This document shows, in pieces, positions 34,662 to 42,872 of a DNA stretch of 64,000 nt. The position numbers and the translations under genes are program-made. The DNA comes from W0P28-013 sp963659365. GTDB taxonomy: Bacteria > Bacteroidota > Bacteroidia > Bacteroidales > Paludibacteraceae. Every line of letters begins with the position of its first letter. Position 1 is the stretch's first letter. Below the pieces are notes generated by a model that saw nothing but the letters and a program-made list of their open reading frames with translations, was not told where the DNA came from and ran no database searches. The DNA lies in assembly GCA_963659365.1 (NCBI GenBank), contig CAVKTI010000002.1, forward strand, positions 29,271 through 93,270, written 5' to 3'.

Positions 34662-36152
34662 ATGTCTGGACTGAAAAAATTGGCGCAGGAGACCGTGATT
34701 TACGGATTGAGCAGCATTGTCGGGAAATTCCTGAACTGGTTGCTCGTGCCGCTCTACACCTTTGTGCTGGCGCAGCAGTCCGACTATGGCATCGTTACCA
34801 ACCTGTACGCTTGGACGGCGTTGTTGATTGTCGTGCTGACTTACGGCATGGAGACGGGCTTTTTCCGCTTTGCCAACCGCGACGACCAGCGGCCAAACCG
34901 CGTTTATACCACAGCACTGACTTCGGTCGGCACCACTTCACTCATTTTTGCTATCGGTTGCGTGCTGCTCAAACAGCCTATTGCCAACGCTTTGGGCTAT
35001 GCCACCCACGCCGAATTTATCTCGATGCTTGGCATTGTGGTGGCGTTAGACGCTTTTGCGAGCATTCCGTTTGCCTACCTGCGCTACAAGCGGCAAGCCG
35101 TGCGTTTTGCGGCACTCAAACTGCTGTTTGTGCTTTTGAATATCACGCTCAATCTGTTTTTCCTGCTGGCGTGCCCGAAAATCATGGAGTGGAAGCCCGA
35201 ACTCGTTTCGTGGTTCTATCGACCCGACTACGGCGTGGGCTATGTGTTTGTGGCGAATATCCTCTCCACCGCCATTCAAACGCTCTGTCTGCTGCCCGCC
35301 ATTGTGGCCGAAAAGTACGATTTTTCGTGGGCGGTGCTGCGACAGATGTTGCGCTATTCGCTGCCGCTGCTCATTTTGGGCGTGGTGGGCATCATGAACC
35401 AGACGGTCGATAAAATTCTCTTCCCATTCCTCTACACGGCTGGCGATGCGCAGGCCGAACTCGGTATTTATGGCGCATGTTTCAAAATCGCCATGGTGAT
35501 GATGATGTTCACGCAGGCGTTTCGCTACGCCTACGAGCCGTTTGTCTTTGCGCAACACAAGGACCGCAACAGCGTGGAGGCCTACGCCGATGTGATGAAA
35601 TACTACATCATCGCCTCGCTGCTCATCTTGTTGGGCATGATTTTCTTTCTCGACATTCTGAAACTGATCATCAGTCCCGCCTACTGGTCGGGCTTGCGCG
35701 TGGTGCCGATAGTGCTGTTTTCGTACATTTTTCAAGGCGTATTTTTCAATTTGTCGCTCTGGTACAAACTCACCGACAAAACCATCTACGGCACCTATTT
35801 TTCGTTGATTGGTTGTATTATTACGCTGTTAATCAACATTTTATTCGTGCCAATTTGGAGTTATATGGCTTCGGCGTGGGCATCGTTTGCCTGCTATTTC
35901 ACCATCATGGTGCTGTCGTATGCCGTTGGTCAAAAATACCTGAAAGTGCCCTACGATTTGAAAGCGATAAGTGGCTATTTCGCCCTTGCACTTGCGCTGT
36001 TGGGCGTTTATCTGCTGGCGATGCACTATTTGAGCGACATCGTTTGGGCGTGCTACCTCTGCCGTGTCGCCTTGCTCGCAATTTTCGCACTGGTCGTCTA
36101 TCGACTCGAATGGCAAAAATTTAATCGCAAAGTTATTGATAGTAGCAAGTAG
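34662..36152 (+). CDS. Polysaccharide/lipid-linked oligosaccharide flippase (MOP superfamily)
   Basis: The protein has 496 residues and about 14 membrane helices with the PST/Wzx-type start LKKLAQETVIYGLSSIVGKF. It would flip an undecaprenyl-linked glycan across the inner membrane. Other family-like parts are RYSLPLLILGVVGIMNQTVD near residue 230 and the FRYAYEPFVFAQ segment. No polysaccharide genes are immediately adjacent; the LPS cluster is 19 kb away. This subgroup is commonly single in Bacteroidota. The C-terminal IDSSK-stop comes from the GTAGCAAG repeat, so the natural end may have been a few residues different. Confidence -1.
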   Translation: MSGLKKLAQETVIYGLSSIVGKFLNWLLVPLYTFVLAQQSDYGIVTNLYAWTALLIVVLTYGMETGFFRFANRDDQRPNRVYTTALTSVGTTSLIFAIGCVLLKQPIANALGYATHAEFISMLGIVVALDAFASIPFAYLRYKRQAVRFAALKLLFVLLNITLNLFFLLACPKIMEWKPELVSWFYRPDYGVGYVFVANILSTAIQTLCLLPAIVAEKYDFSWAVLRQMLRYSLPLLILGVVGIMNQTVDKILFPFLYTAGDAQAELGIYGACFKIAMVMMMFTQAFRYAYEPFVFAQHKDRNSVEAYADVMKYYIIASLLILLGMIFFLDILKLIISPAYWSGLRVVPIVLFSYIFQGVFFNLSLWYKLTDKTIYGTYFSLIGCIITLLINILFVPIWSYMASAWASFACYFTIMVLSYAVGQKYLKVPYDLKAISGYFALALALLGVYLLAMHYLSDIVWACYLCRVALLAIFALVVYRLEWQKFNRKVIDSSK

Positions 36153-36267
36153 CAAGACAAGTTTGAAAGTATGAAAGTGTGAAAGTAGGGACGCACCGAG
36201 TGCGTCCGAAACGATTCAACGATTCAACAGAAATCAACTCATCAACCCAAAATTAAAAATACCTATC
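36153..36267. repeat. Short repeat stretch with module C
   Basis: AAGTATGAAAGTGTGAAAGT leads to GGACGCAC-CGA-GTGCGTCC (36189-36207), then ACGATTCAACGATTCAAC and a CAACTCATCAACC word. Confidence -1.
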
Positions 36268-37029
36268 ATGAAACCTGAAATTCAGAAATTGTGGCGTGCG
36301 ACGGCTCTTAACACGCTGATTGCCACGCTGTTGTTTGGCGCACTGCTGGGCGCATTGTATTTAGTAGAACTGTTTGTGCCTGCAATGGCTGGAAAATTGT
36401 TGCAATGGAGCGACGCCGCCTTCTGCGTGGGCATTCCCGCCAGCGTCATCGGCGTGGGCTACATTCTGTCGATAAAAAATCCCGCCAATTTCACGGGCTT
36501 CTACATCGGCATTGTGATGTCGGCACTGCTCGGCGTGCAGTTCTATCTGATTGGGCAATACGACCTTACGGTGCTCTATTTCGCCGTGTTCATTCCGTTC
36601 CAAATCATGTCGATTCGCTCGTGGACAAAGTCGTCGGGCAGTAGCGACGAACCATTTTCGCCGAAATTTCTCGAAACAAAACCGATGCTCATCTGTCTGC
36701 TACTCTTCGTCGTCATCACCGTGGCCGACTACTTTTTCGCCACATTTGTGATGCAAAAAGATGCTGTAGAACATAACATTTGGGCAAATATCATGAGCGG
36801 CGTGATGATTGCATCGAGCATTTTTGCCAACTATCTGCTCATCGGCAAAAAGAACGACTCGTGGATTTATTGGGTCGTTTACAGCGTGGCTGGCATCGCC
36901 TTCAACACGATTATTCTCAATGTATTCAGCATCGTGCTGTTCTGTTTCTTCCTGATAATCAACGGTTCTGCAGGCATCGCTTGGATAAAAGGCACCAACA
37001 AAGAAAATTACGGCTGGCTGAAGAAATAA
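36268..37029 (+). CDS. pnuC: PnuC-like nicotinamide riboside transporter
   Basis: The protein has 253 residues and about seven or eight membrane helices. The stretches LLGVQFYLIGQYDLTVLYFA and FIPFQIMSIRSW, and near the end DSWIYWVVYSVAG, resemble PnuC carriers, which take up nicotinamide riboside for NAD synthesis. No nadR-type kinase gene is adjacent to confirm this. A bidirectional terminator follows at 37050-37080. The family call is moderately confident; the substrate is inferred from the family. Confidence -1.
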   Translation: MKPEIQKLWRATALNTLIATLLFGALLGALYLVELFVPAMAGKLLQWSDAAFCVGIPASVIGVGYILSIKNPANFTGFYIGIVMSALLGVQFYLIGQYDLTVLYFAVFIPFQIMSIRSWTKSSGSSDEPFSPKFLETKPMLICLLLFVVITVADYFFATFVMQKDAVEHNIWANIMSGVMIASSIFANYLLIGKKNDSWIYWVVYSVAGIAFNTIILNVFSIVLFCFFLIINGSAGIAWIKGTNKENYGWLKK

Positions 37030-37049
37030 TTCAATAACGCATCGAATAA

Positions 37050-37080
37050 AAAGACGGAAACGCCGTGCGTTTCCGTCTTT
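37050..37080. terminator. Bidirectional terminator between convergent genes
   Basis: AAAGACGGAAACGC (37050-37063) and its exact complement (37067-37080) form a 14-bp stem with a CGT loop and T-runs on both strands. It serves the genes ending at 37029 (plus) and 37105 (minus). Confidence -1.
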
Positions 37081-37104
37081 CGTTGTTGTTTGAATCAGCC
37101 CTCG

Positions 37105-37623
37105 TTACTTTTTGTCGCAAGCGGGTTTTTCGCCTTTGCAGCAAGGTTTTTCGCCTTTTTTGCAGCATTTTTTGTCGCCTACTTTGCAGCATTTGGGAGC
37201 GTCTTTTTTGCAGCAAGGTTTGTCAATCTCTTCGAGCAGCGCCTTCTGTTCGGCAACGCTCAATTCGTCGATTTTCTCGAATTTGGCTTTGATTTCGGCG
37301 CATTTGGCTTCGCGTTCGGCGAGGCGAGCCACTTCGGCAGCGTGGTGTTCTTCGCATTTGGCAATGCGTTTTTCAACCAAGGCTTTGCGTTGTGCAATCA
37401 GAGCGGCTTGCTCTTCGGCTGCCAGTTCGTCGAATTTTTCCCATTTGGCCATCATTTCGTCGATGGCGGCGCGCTCTTCTTCAGTCAGTTTGCAGCAAGG
37501 ACCTTTTTCTGGGCGTTCGCAAGCGGGCTTTTCGGCCTCTTGTTTGTCGCACGCATTGCCGCAGCACGAGGCGCAGGTGATGATGGCCGCAACGGCACAC
37601 ATCGTCAAAAACAGTTTTTTCAT
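37105..37623 (-). CDS. Cysteine- and lysine-rich exported small protein, unrecognised
   Basis: I do not recognise this 172-residue protein. The first 20 residues (MKKLFLTMCAVAAIITCASC) are a signal peptide with a lipobox-like end, and more Cys follow (CGNACDKQ). Residues about 47-135 are a highly charged Ala/Glu/Lys helix with heptad-like spacing, probably a coiled coil. The last about 38 residues hold five Cys-Cys or Cys pairs: PCCKK, PKCCK, KKCCKK, PCCK and PAC. The protein could be a surface or periplasmic thiol-rich metal binder, with the tail acting like a metallothionein (inference). It has its own terminator and no operon partner. A translation of low-complexity sequence is unlikely given the signal peptide and the ordered domains. 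Confidence -1.
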   Translation of the reverse strand: MKKLFLTMCAVAAIITCASCCGNACDKQEAEKPACERPEKGPCCKLTEEERAAIDEMMAKWEKFDELAAEEQAALIAQRKALVEKRIAKCEEHHAAEVARLAEREAKCAEIKAKFEKIDELSVAEQKALLEEIDKPCCKKDAPKCCKVGDKKCCKKGEKPCCKGEKPACDKK

Positions 37624-37956
37624 AGTGCTAAAAAATTAAAAGTGAATAATGATGTAATTTCAGAGTTTCAGAATTTCAGAGTTTCAGAATTTCAGAGTTT
37701 CAGAATTTCAGAGTTCAGATTGGGTTGATTAGTTGATTGGTTGATCAGTTGATTGGTCGTTAATAAGTTGATGAGTTGACGAGTTGATTAGTTTAACGCA
37801 TTGGTGAAAGTCTGTGATGCAAAAATAATTTTCAAATTTTCAAATCTTCAAATCTTCAAATGCCTAATAAATTTCTTTCAAATTTTGTGCAAATCTACCG
37901 TTTTTATGTCGTTTTTGCAAGTTTTTTGTCGATAAAATGTGCATTTTAACACTTTT
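37624..37956. repeat. Intergenic repeat mosaic
   Basis: No gene. TTTCAGAATTTCAGAGTTTC is repeated three to four times, then GTTGATTAGTTGATTGGTTG and related words, then TTTTCAAATCTTCAAATC. The stretch 37860-37930 before the era stop is less repetitive. Confidence -1.
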
Positions 37957-38856
37957 TTACTCGCTTTTATGTTCGAGTTGGTAGCCAAAACTGCGCAGTT
38001 TTTGTTCGCGGTTGCGCCAGTCACGCTCCACTTTGACGAAGAGTTCGAGGAACACTTTTTTGCCAAAAAAGGCTTCGATGTCCTTGCGTGCTTCGGTGCC
38101 GACCTTGCGCAACGCCTTGCCGCCACGCCCGATGAGAATCCCTTTTTGCGAATCGCGTTCGCAAAAAATGACCGCACTGATGCGCAGCAGCGTGTCGTCC
38201 TCTTTGAACGATTCGACCGCCACCTCGACGGAGTAGGGAATCTCTTTGTCGTAGTTGAGCAGTATTTTTTCGCGGATAATTTCGTTCACAAAAAAGCGTT
38301 CGGGCTTGTCGGTGAGCGCATCTTTGTCGAAAAACGGCGGCGAATCGGGCAGCAACTCTTTGATGCGCTTAAACAGCGGTTCGATGTTGAATTTGGCCAT
38401 GGCCGACAGCGGAAAAATCTCGGCTTGCGGCAACTCTTTGTGCCAAAAATCGACCAACTCCTCCAAACGCGGTTGGTCAATCAGGTCGATTTTGTTGATG
38501 ACGAGAATGATTTTGACGCTCTCCTGCATTTTTTGCACTTTTTCGAGAAAAAAAGCGTTCTTTTCGACCGAATCGAGCACATCGGTAACATAGAGCAGCA
38601 CATCGGCATCGGTGAGCGCAGAGTTCGAAAATTCGAGCATCGACTCTTGCAATTTGTAGTTGGGTTTCAGCACGCCGGGCGTGTCGGAATAGACTATCTG
38701 AAAGTCGTCGCCATTGACAATGCCCATGATACGGTGGCGCGTGGTTTGCGCTTTCGAGGTGATGATAGAGATGCGCTCGCCAACGAGTGCGTTCATCAGC
38801 GTCGATTTGCCGACATTCGGATTGCCGACGATATTTACAAAACCTGCTTTGTGCAT
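37957..38856 (-). CDS. era: Ribosome-assembly GTPase Era
   Basis: Era is an essential GTPase that binds 16S rRNA and helps mature the 30S subunit. The 299-residue protein has G1 GNPNVGKST, G2 around QTTRHRIMG, G3 DTPG, G4 NKID and the KH-domain motif GRGGKALRKVGTEARKDIEA, then VFLELFVKVERDWR. Length and order match the family. It stands alone, flanked on both sides by repeat mosaics. Identification secure. Confidence -1.
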   Translation of the reverse strand: MHKAGFVNIVGNPNVGKSTLMNALVGERISIITSKAQTTRHRIMGIVNGDDFQIVYSDTPGVLKPNYKLQESMLEFSNSALTDADVLLYVTDVLDSVEKNAFFLEKVQKMQESVKIILVINKIDLIDQPRLEELVDFWHKELPQAEIFPLSAMAKFNIEPLFKRIKELLPDSPPFFDKDALTDKPERFFVNEIIREKILLNYDKEIPYSVEVAVESFKEDDTLLRISAVIFCERDSQKGILIGRGGKALRKVGTEARKDIEAFFGKKVFLELFVKVERDWRNREQKLRSFGYQLEHKSE

Positions 38857-39062
38857 TTCTTTCGTTGATGTGTTGATTAGTTGATAAGTTTATTTGCGGA
38901 TTTGGTTATTTGTTGAAGCGTTGAACTGTTGAAGCGTTGAACTGTTGAATCGTTGAATCGTTGAATCGTTTCGGACGCACTCGGTGCGTCCCTACTTTCA
39001 CACTTTCATACTTTCATACTTTCAAACTTGTCTTGCGACTTGCTACTCATATCTTGCGACTA
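38857..39062. repeat. Repeat mosaic upstream of era
   Basis: GTTGATTAGTTGATAAG, then GTTGAACTGTTGAAGCG and GTTGAATCGTTGAATCG units, module C (38973-38991), TTTCATACTTTCATACTTTC and an inverted GTCGCAAG/GTAGCAAG word that ends right at the stop of the 39066 gene. Confidence -1.
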
Positions 39063-39065
39063 ACT

Positions 39066-39878
39066 TTATTTCCGTTTGTTTTTCGCTCTTACATCTTGTT
39101 GCAGTTCCCAGTGCTTGGAGTGGCGCACATAGGCATCGACCGACATATCGGGACCGAGCGTAACCGTTTCGTCGTCGAAATACTTGATGGGCCAGAGATG
39201 GTCGAACGCAATGCGGCGCTTGTGTGGCTCGTAGTCGAGAAACATGGCGATGTCGGCATCGTATTCGAATATGCGCCGGCAGAGCGTCTGTCCGTCGTTT
39301 TCGAGTATCGGCAGACCGAGTTGCAGGCGGTTGTCGCTGTCGAACCACAGCACATCGATGAACTTGCGTTGCGTGGAGGCATTCGTTCCTTGCCAACCCA
39401 GCAGCAGATAGACTTTTTGCCGCTTGTGTCGGTAGGCAATCGCCCGATAATAGAGCGCTCCGTACCAATTTTCGGCCGATAAAGTTGCCTGTTCGCTGGC
39501 TGCGAATGGGGTATCAGGCTGCGTAAGTCGTGTGTATTCGCCAGCGGCAGTTTGTACAAATCCGTTGTAAACGAAACCGCTGTCGGTGGGCACATTCCAT
39601 GTGTAGATGCGCAGCAGTCCGTCGTCGGAGAGCGTTTTCCCAACGAATTTCAGGCTGCCAAAAGGCGCAGTGAACGAGCCGTCGAACGCCAATGCTTGGG
39701 CGAAAAGGGTGTTGATGGTGTCGTTGTAGCGCAGGTTGGCTTGGGCGTCGGTCGATTGCTCGATGTTGGCGAACAGACGCGCCATCTGCTGCTCACATGC
39801 GGCGAGCGACTGCGCTTGTGCACCCATCGTCCAACAGGCGAACGCTGCAATTATTCCCATTTTTAGCCTTTTTTTCAT
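39066..39878 (-). CDS. Conserved-looking secreted protein of unknown function
   Basis: The protein has 270 residues with an N-terminal signal peptide (KMGIIAAFACWTMGAQAQ). The mature part has alternating strands such as TWNVPTDSGFVYNGFVQTAA, YRHKRQKVYLLLGWQGTNA and DVLWFDSDNRLQLGLPIL, with no motif I can tie to a function. The phrase VYLLLGWQGTN followed by KFIDVL recalls small Bacteroidota periplasmic proteins without assigned role. It follows malQ by 21 bp and is probably in the same transcript; a link to starch or maltodextrin use is only positional. Confidence -1.
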   Translation of the reverse strand: MKKRLKMGIIAAFACWTMGAQAQSLAACEQQMARLFANIEQSTDAQANLRYNDTINTLFAQALAFDGSFTAPFGSLKFVGKTLSDDGLLRIYTWNVPTDSGFVYNGFVQTAAGEYTRLTQPDTPFAASEQATLSAENWYGALYYRAIAYRHKRQKVYLLLGWQGTNASTQRKFIDVLWFDSDNRLQLGLPILENDGQTLCRRIFEYDADIAMFLDYEPHKRRIAFDHLWPIKYFDDETVTLGPDMSVDAYVRHSKHWELQQDVRAKNKRK

Positions 39879-39899
39879 CGTGTCGAGCCTCTCTCTTTT

Positions 39900-42494
39900 T
39901 CAACGACCGCTTGTGGCGATTATTGTTCCCAATTTGCTGTTGAAATCTTTTGCTTTCAGCAATTCGCTGATTGTCAAGTGCATACGGTAGCACCAGAAGT
40001 GGTGTGGATTGCTTGGGTCGTTGATGCGCTCGCCATCGGCATCGTAGAGGCGGAGTGCAGCGTCCATCGCCAAATAGTCCTGCAAGGGCAGAATGGCGAG
40101 CATGCTGTTTGCGCGCATTTGCCGTGTTACAATCTGTTCGGCGAGGGCTGGCGTGCAACTTTCGGGCGCTTTGCCAGCGTTGTGCAGCGCATTGTTGTAG
40201 TAGCGTTGCGTCCTATCGGGATTTTCGTGCCACCAACTGCGTAGCGGCGAGGTGTCGTGCGTGCCAGTGCTGCAAACCGAGAGGTATGGTGTGCGTTGCG
40301 GATCGACAAATTCGGCGGAAAAATCTTTCGGCATACGCTCTATTTCGAGGCTGAGAATCTGCATGTCGTTCATCACTTGTGGCACGCAAGCGGGCATCAT
40401 GCCGAGGTCTTCGCCGCACACGAGCATATTGGTGGTGCGCAGCAGGGCAGGCAGTTTGCGTTGCGCCTGTATGCGCCAAAATTCGTTCTGTCGGTGGTAG
40501 AAATAGTCCTCGTGAATCTGCTCCATGATGTGCCGTTCGCGCTCGCTCAAGGCGGCAAAAGTGCGCGATTTGTGAACCATGATGCGTGGGTGGAATTTGC
40601 CCTGCTGATACACATCTTCGATGAAAAGCACCTCGGTGTGGAGTTCCAGCAGTTTGTCGCGCAGCACGCGTTCTTTGTCGCCAAAATGGTCGCTCAACTT
40701 GCGTTGTGTGTCGAATTCGGGCTTGAATTGGAGCGTGCCGTTCGGCTGCGGCTCGAAGTATTTTTTGGCGATGGCGGCCGCTTTGTCGCCGAAAAGTTCG
40801 GTCAGCATCTGCTGCGTGATGTAGGGTTTGAGCATGCGCTCGCGGTCGAAGTGCAGGCCGTAGTTTTCGATTTCGCCAACGCACATTGGCATGGCGGGAT
40901 TGAAGTAGCCGAGCAGTCCCCAAATGGCCGATTGCGGAATCTCCCAAATGCGGAAAAATCCCAAAATATGGTCGATACGGTAGGCATCGAAATAGTTGGC
41001 CATATTCATAAAGCGGTGTTTCCACCACGCAAAATCGTCTTTTGCCATTTCGTCCCAATCGTAGGTGGGGAAGCCCCAGTTTTGCCCCGTTTCCGAGAAG
41101 TCGTCGGGGGGTGCGCCCGCCTGCTTGTCGAGGTGGAACAGGTGCGGATACATCCATGCATCGACGCTGTTTGGACTGATGCCGATGGGCAGGTCGCCTT
41201 TGAGCGCAACGCCGTGTGTGTGGGCGTAGAGGCGCACTTCGGCCAACTGTTTCGCCAAGTGGAATTGCACAAAATAGTGCAGTTCGGTTTCGGGCGCATG
41301 TGCCGCAGCAAAGCGTTTCACGGCTTTTGTGTCGTAAACGCTCAATTCATTCCAACGGCGAAAATCGGCGGTTTCGTGCTGGTCGCGCAGCACGCAGAAC
41401 ACGGCATACGGCACGAGCCAATGGCTGTTGTTGGCAAAGAATCGTTTGTATTCGGTCGAGGCGAAAGTGCTTGCTTTTTCTTGTTCAAAAATCAGGCGGA
41501 TATAGTCCCATTTCAGGGCGTTCACGGCGGCGTAATCGACAAATGTTTTGGCGTTGAGTTGCTGACGACGGCGGTCGAAATCGGCGTTGGCTTTGGCGCT
41601 TTTTAGGCGACCGACAGCCTCCAAATGCAGGTACATCGGGTGCAGCGCATAGACCGAAATGGCGCTATATGGATAAGAATCGGCATTGGTTTTGGTGTTG
41701 GTGGTGTCGTTCACAGGCAGAATCTGAAGCAGTTTTTGTCCCGTGTTGTGCGCCCAATCGACCATCTGTTTCAAGTCGTGAAATTCGCCCACGCCCCAGT
41801 CGCTTTCGCTGCGCAGCGAGAACACGGGAATGGCCGTGCCTGCGCCTTTCCAGTGGAACTGTTGCCGAAAATCGTCCGACAGCAGCGCGGTGTCGTTGGT
41901 GGCTTGCAGTTGGCGGTTGTCGCCCTCTTCCCAGCGGACAATCTTGCCCGATGCAAGGTCGTAAATCACAAATTTGTACGCAACATTTTGCAGGTCGCTG
42001 TTTTTCAGTTTGATGAACCAATCGGCGTTGTCGGTGGCTTGCATGGGCTGCAAAAGGCACGCGTCCCAGCCGCCCAATTTTCGGGTCGAGCCCAAAATGC
42101 CAACGCCCTGATTCTCTTCGACAGCAGGCGCATTGACGAGCAGCAATGTTTCGCCAATGCCGATTTTTGGCAACCGTTTGGTGGTGTGTTTGCACCAAGC
42201 CTCGGCGAATGGTGTTGTGCGAAAAACGCGCGCCGCCGATGGGTAGCGAAAGGTGTCGAAAATCTGCACATCGTCTGGCATTTGCGGCAGTTGGCGATGC
42301 TCGAGCGACTCCACAATTTTGGTCTGCTCTGGGTTCAAAACATAGTAGGCGTAGGTCGTTGGCTTGCCTTTGGGCGTGTATGTGCAGCGCCACAAACTAT
42401 CGGCGATGTAGGTCATCGGGACGGTTTCGCCTTCGATTTGCAGGAAAACATTTTGTCCCCAATAGGTGTAGCATTTCAGATTGAAAGTTATCAT
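39900..42494 (-). CDS. malQ: 4-alpha-glucanotransferase (amylomaltase) with N-terminal CBM20 modules
   Basis: GH77 enzyme that transfers alpha-1,4-glucan chains between maltodextrins in the cytoplasm. The 864-residue protein is the long form found in Bacteroidota and related to plant DPE2. Two starch-binding CBM20-like modules are at residues 1-100 (KCYTYWGQNVFLQIEG) and about 118-225 (VGILGSTRKLGGWDACLLQPM). The catalytic domain follows with IPVFSLRSESDWGVGEFHDL, the nucleophile region AYRIDHILGFFRIWEIP, the acid/base region LVCGEDLGMMPACVPQVM and GTHDTSPLRSWW. No signal peptide is present. It leads a two-gene unit with 39066-39878. Confidence -1.
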   Translation of the reverse strand: MITFNLKCYTYWGQNVFLQIEGETVPMTYIADSLWRCTYTPKGKPTTYAYYVLNPEQTKIVESLEHRQLPQMPDDVQIFDTFRYPSAARVFRTTPFAEAWCKHTTKRLPKIGIGETLLLVNAPAVEENQGVGILGSTRKLGGWDACLLQPMQATDNADWFIKLKNSDLQNVAYKFVIYDLASGKIVRWEEGDNRQLQATNDTALLSDDFRQQFHWKGAGTAIPVFSLRSESDWGVGEFHDLKQMVDWAHNTGQKLLQILPVNDTTNTKTNADSYPYSAISVYALHPMYLHLEAVGRLKSAKANADFDRRRQQLNAKTFVDYAAVNALKWDYIRLIFEQEKASTFASTEYKRFFANNSHWLVPYAVFCVLRDQHETADFRRWNELSVYDTKAVKRFAAAHAPETELHYFVQFHLAKQLAEVRLYAHTHGVALKGDLPIGISPNSVDAWMYPHLFHLDKQAGAPPDDFSETGQNWGFPTYDWDEMAKDDFAWWKHRFMNMANYFDAYRIDHILGFFRIWEIPQSAIWGLLGYFNPAMPMCVGEIENYGLHFDRERMLKPYITQQMLTELFGDKAAAIAKKYFEPQPNGTLQFKPEFDTQRKLSDHFGDKERVLRDKLLELHTEVLFIEDVYQQGKFHPRIMVHKSRTFAALSERERHIMEQIHEDYFYHRQNEFWRIQAQRKLPALLRTTNMLVCGEDLGMMPACVPQVMNDMQILSLEIERMPKDFSAEFVDPQRTPYLSVCSTGTHDTSPLRSWWHENPDRTQRYYNNALHNAGKAPESCTPALAEQIVTRQMRANSMLAILPLQDYLAMDAALRLYDADGERINDPSNPHHFWCYRMHLTISELLKAKDFNSKLGTIIATSGR

Positions 42495-42872
42495 AATGGT
42501 CTGTTTTTATTTCTTTTAATACAATAATACAATTTTGATGCCAAAGTCGGATACAAGAGTGAAAAAGTGTGAAAGTGTGAAAGTAATTTCTGATTTCTAA
42601 TTTCTAATTTCTGGTTTCTAGTTTCTCAAAATTGCTGCGCAATTTTTGTTTCTATGTTTCTATGTTTATTTGGCTACCGCCAATTTGAAATTCTGAAATC
42701 TGAAATTTTGAAATTGCGGCTTGCCGCACCACTTCTCACTCCTAACTCCTAACTCCTCATTTTTCTTGCGACTTGCTACTCATATCTTGCGACTAACAAT
42801 TTGAAATTCTGAAATTTGAAATTCTGAAATTTGAAATTTGAAATCTGAAATTGCGGCTCTGCCGCACCACTC
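42495..42872. repeat. Intergenic repeat mosaic with modules E and K (twice)
   Basis: No gene. A GAAAAAGTGTGAAAGTGTG run, E (AAAATTGC-TGC-GCAATTTT, 42628-42646), a J-like TGGCTACCGCCA, K (TGCGGC-TT-GCCGCA, 42715-42728; TGCGGC-TCT-GCCGCA, 42852-42866), an inverted GTCGCAAG word (42766-42795) and ACTCCTAACTCCTAACTCC. The two K copies each follow a TTTGAAATCTGAAATTGCGG run, a conserved composite. Confidence -1.

Noticed and set aside
37650..37790. CRISPR-like array of short repeats
   Set aside because: Units are 10-17 bp, run into each other without unique spacers, and no cas genes are present.
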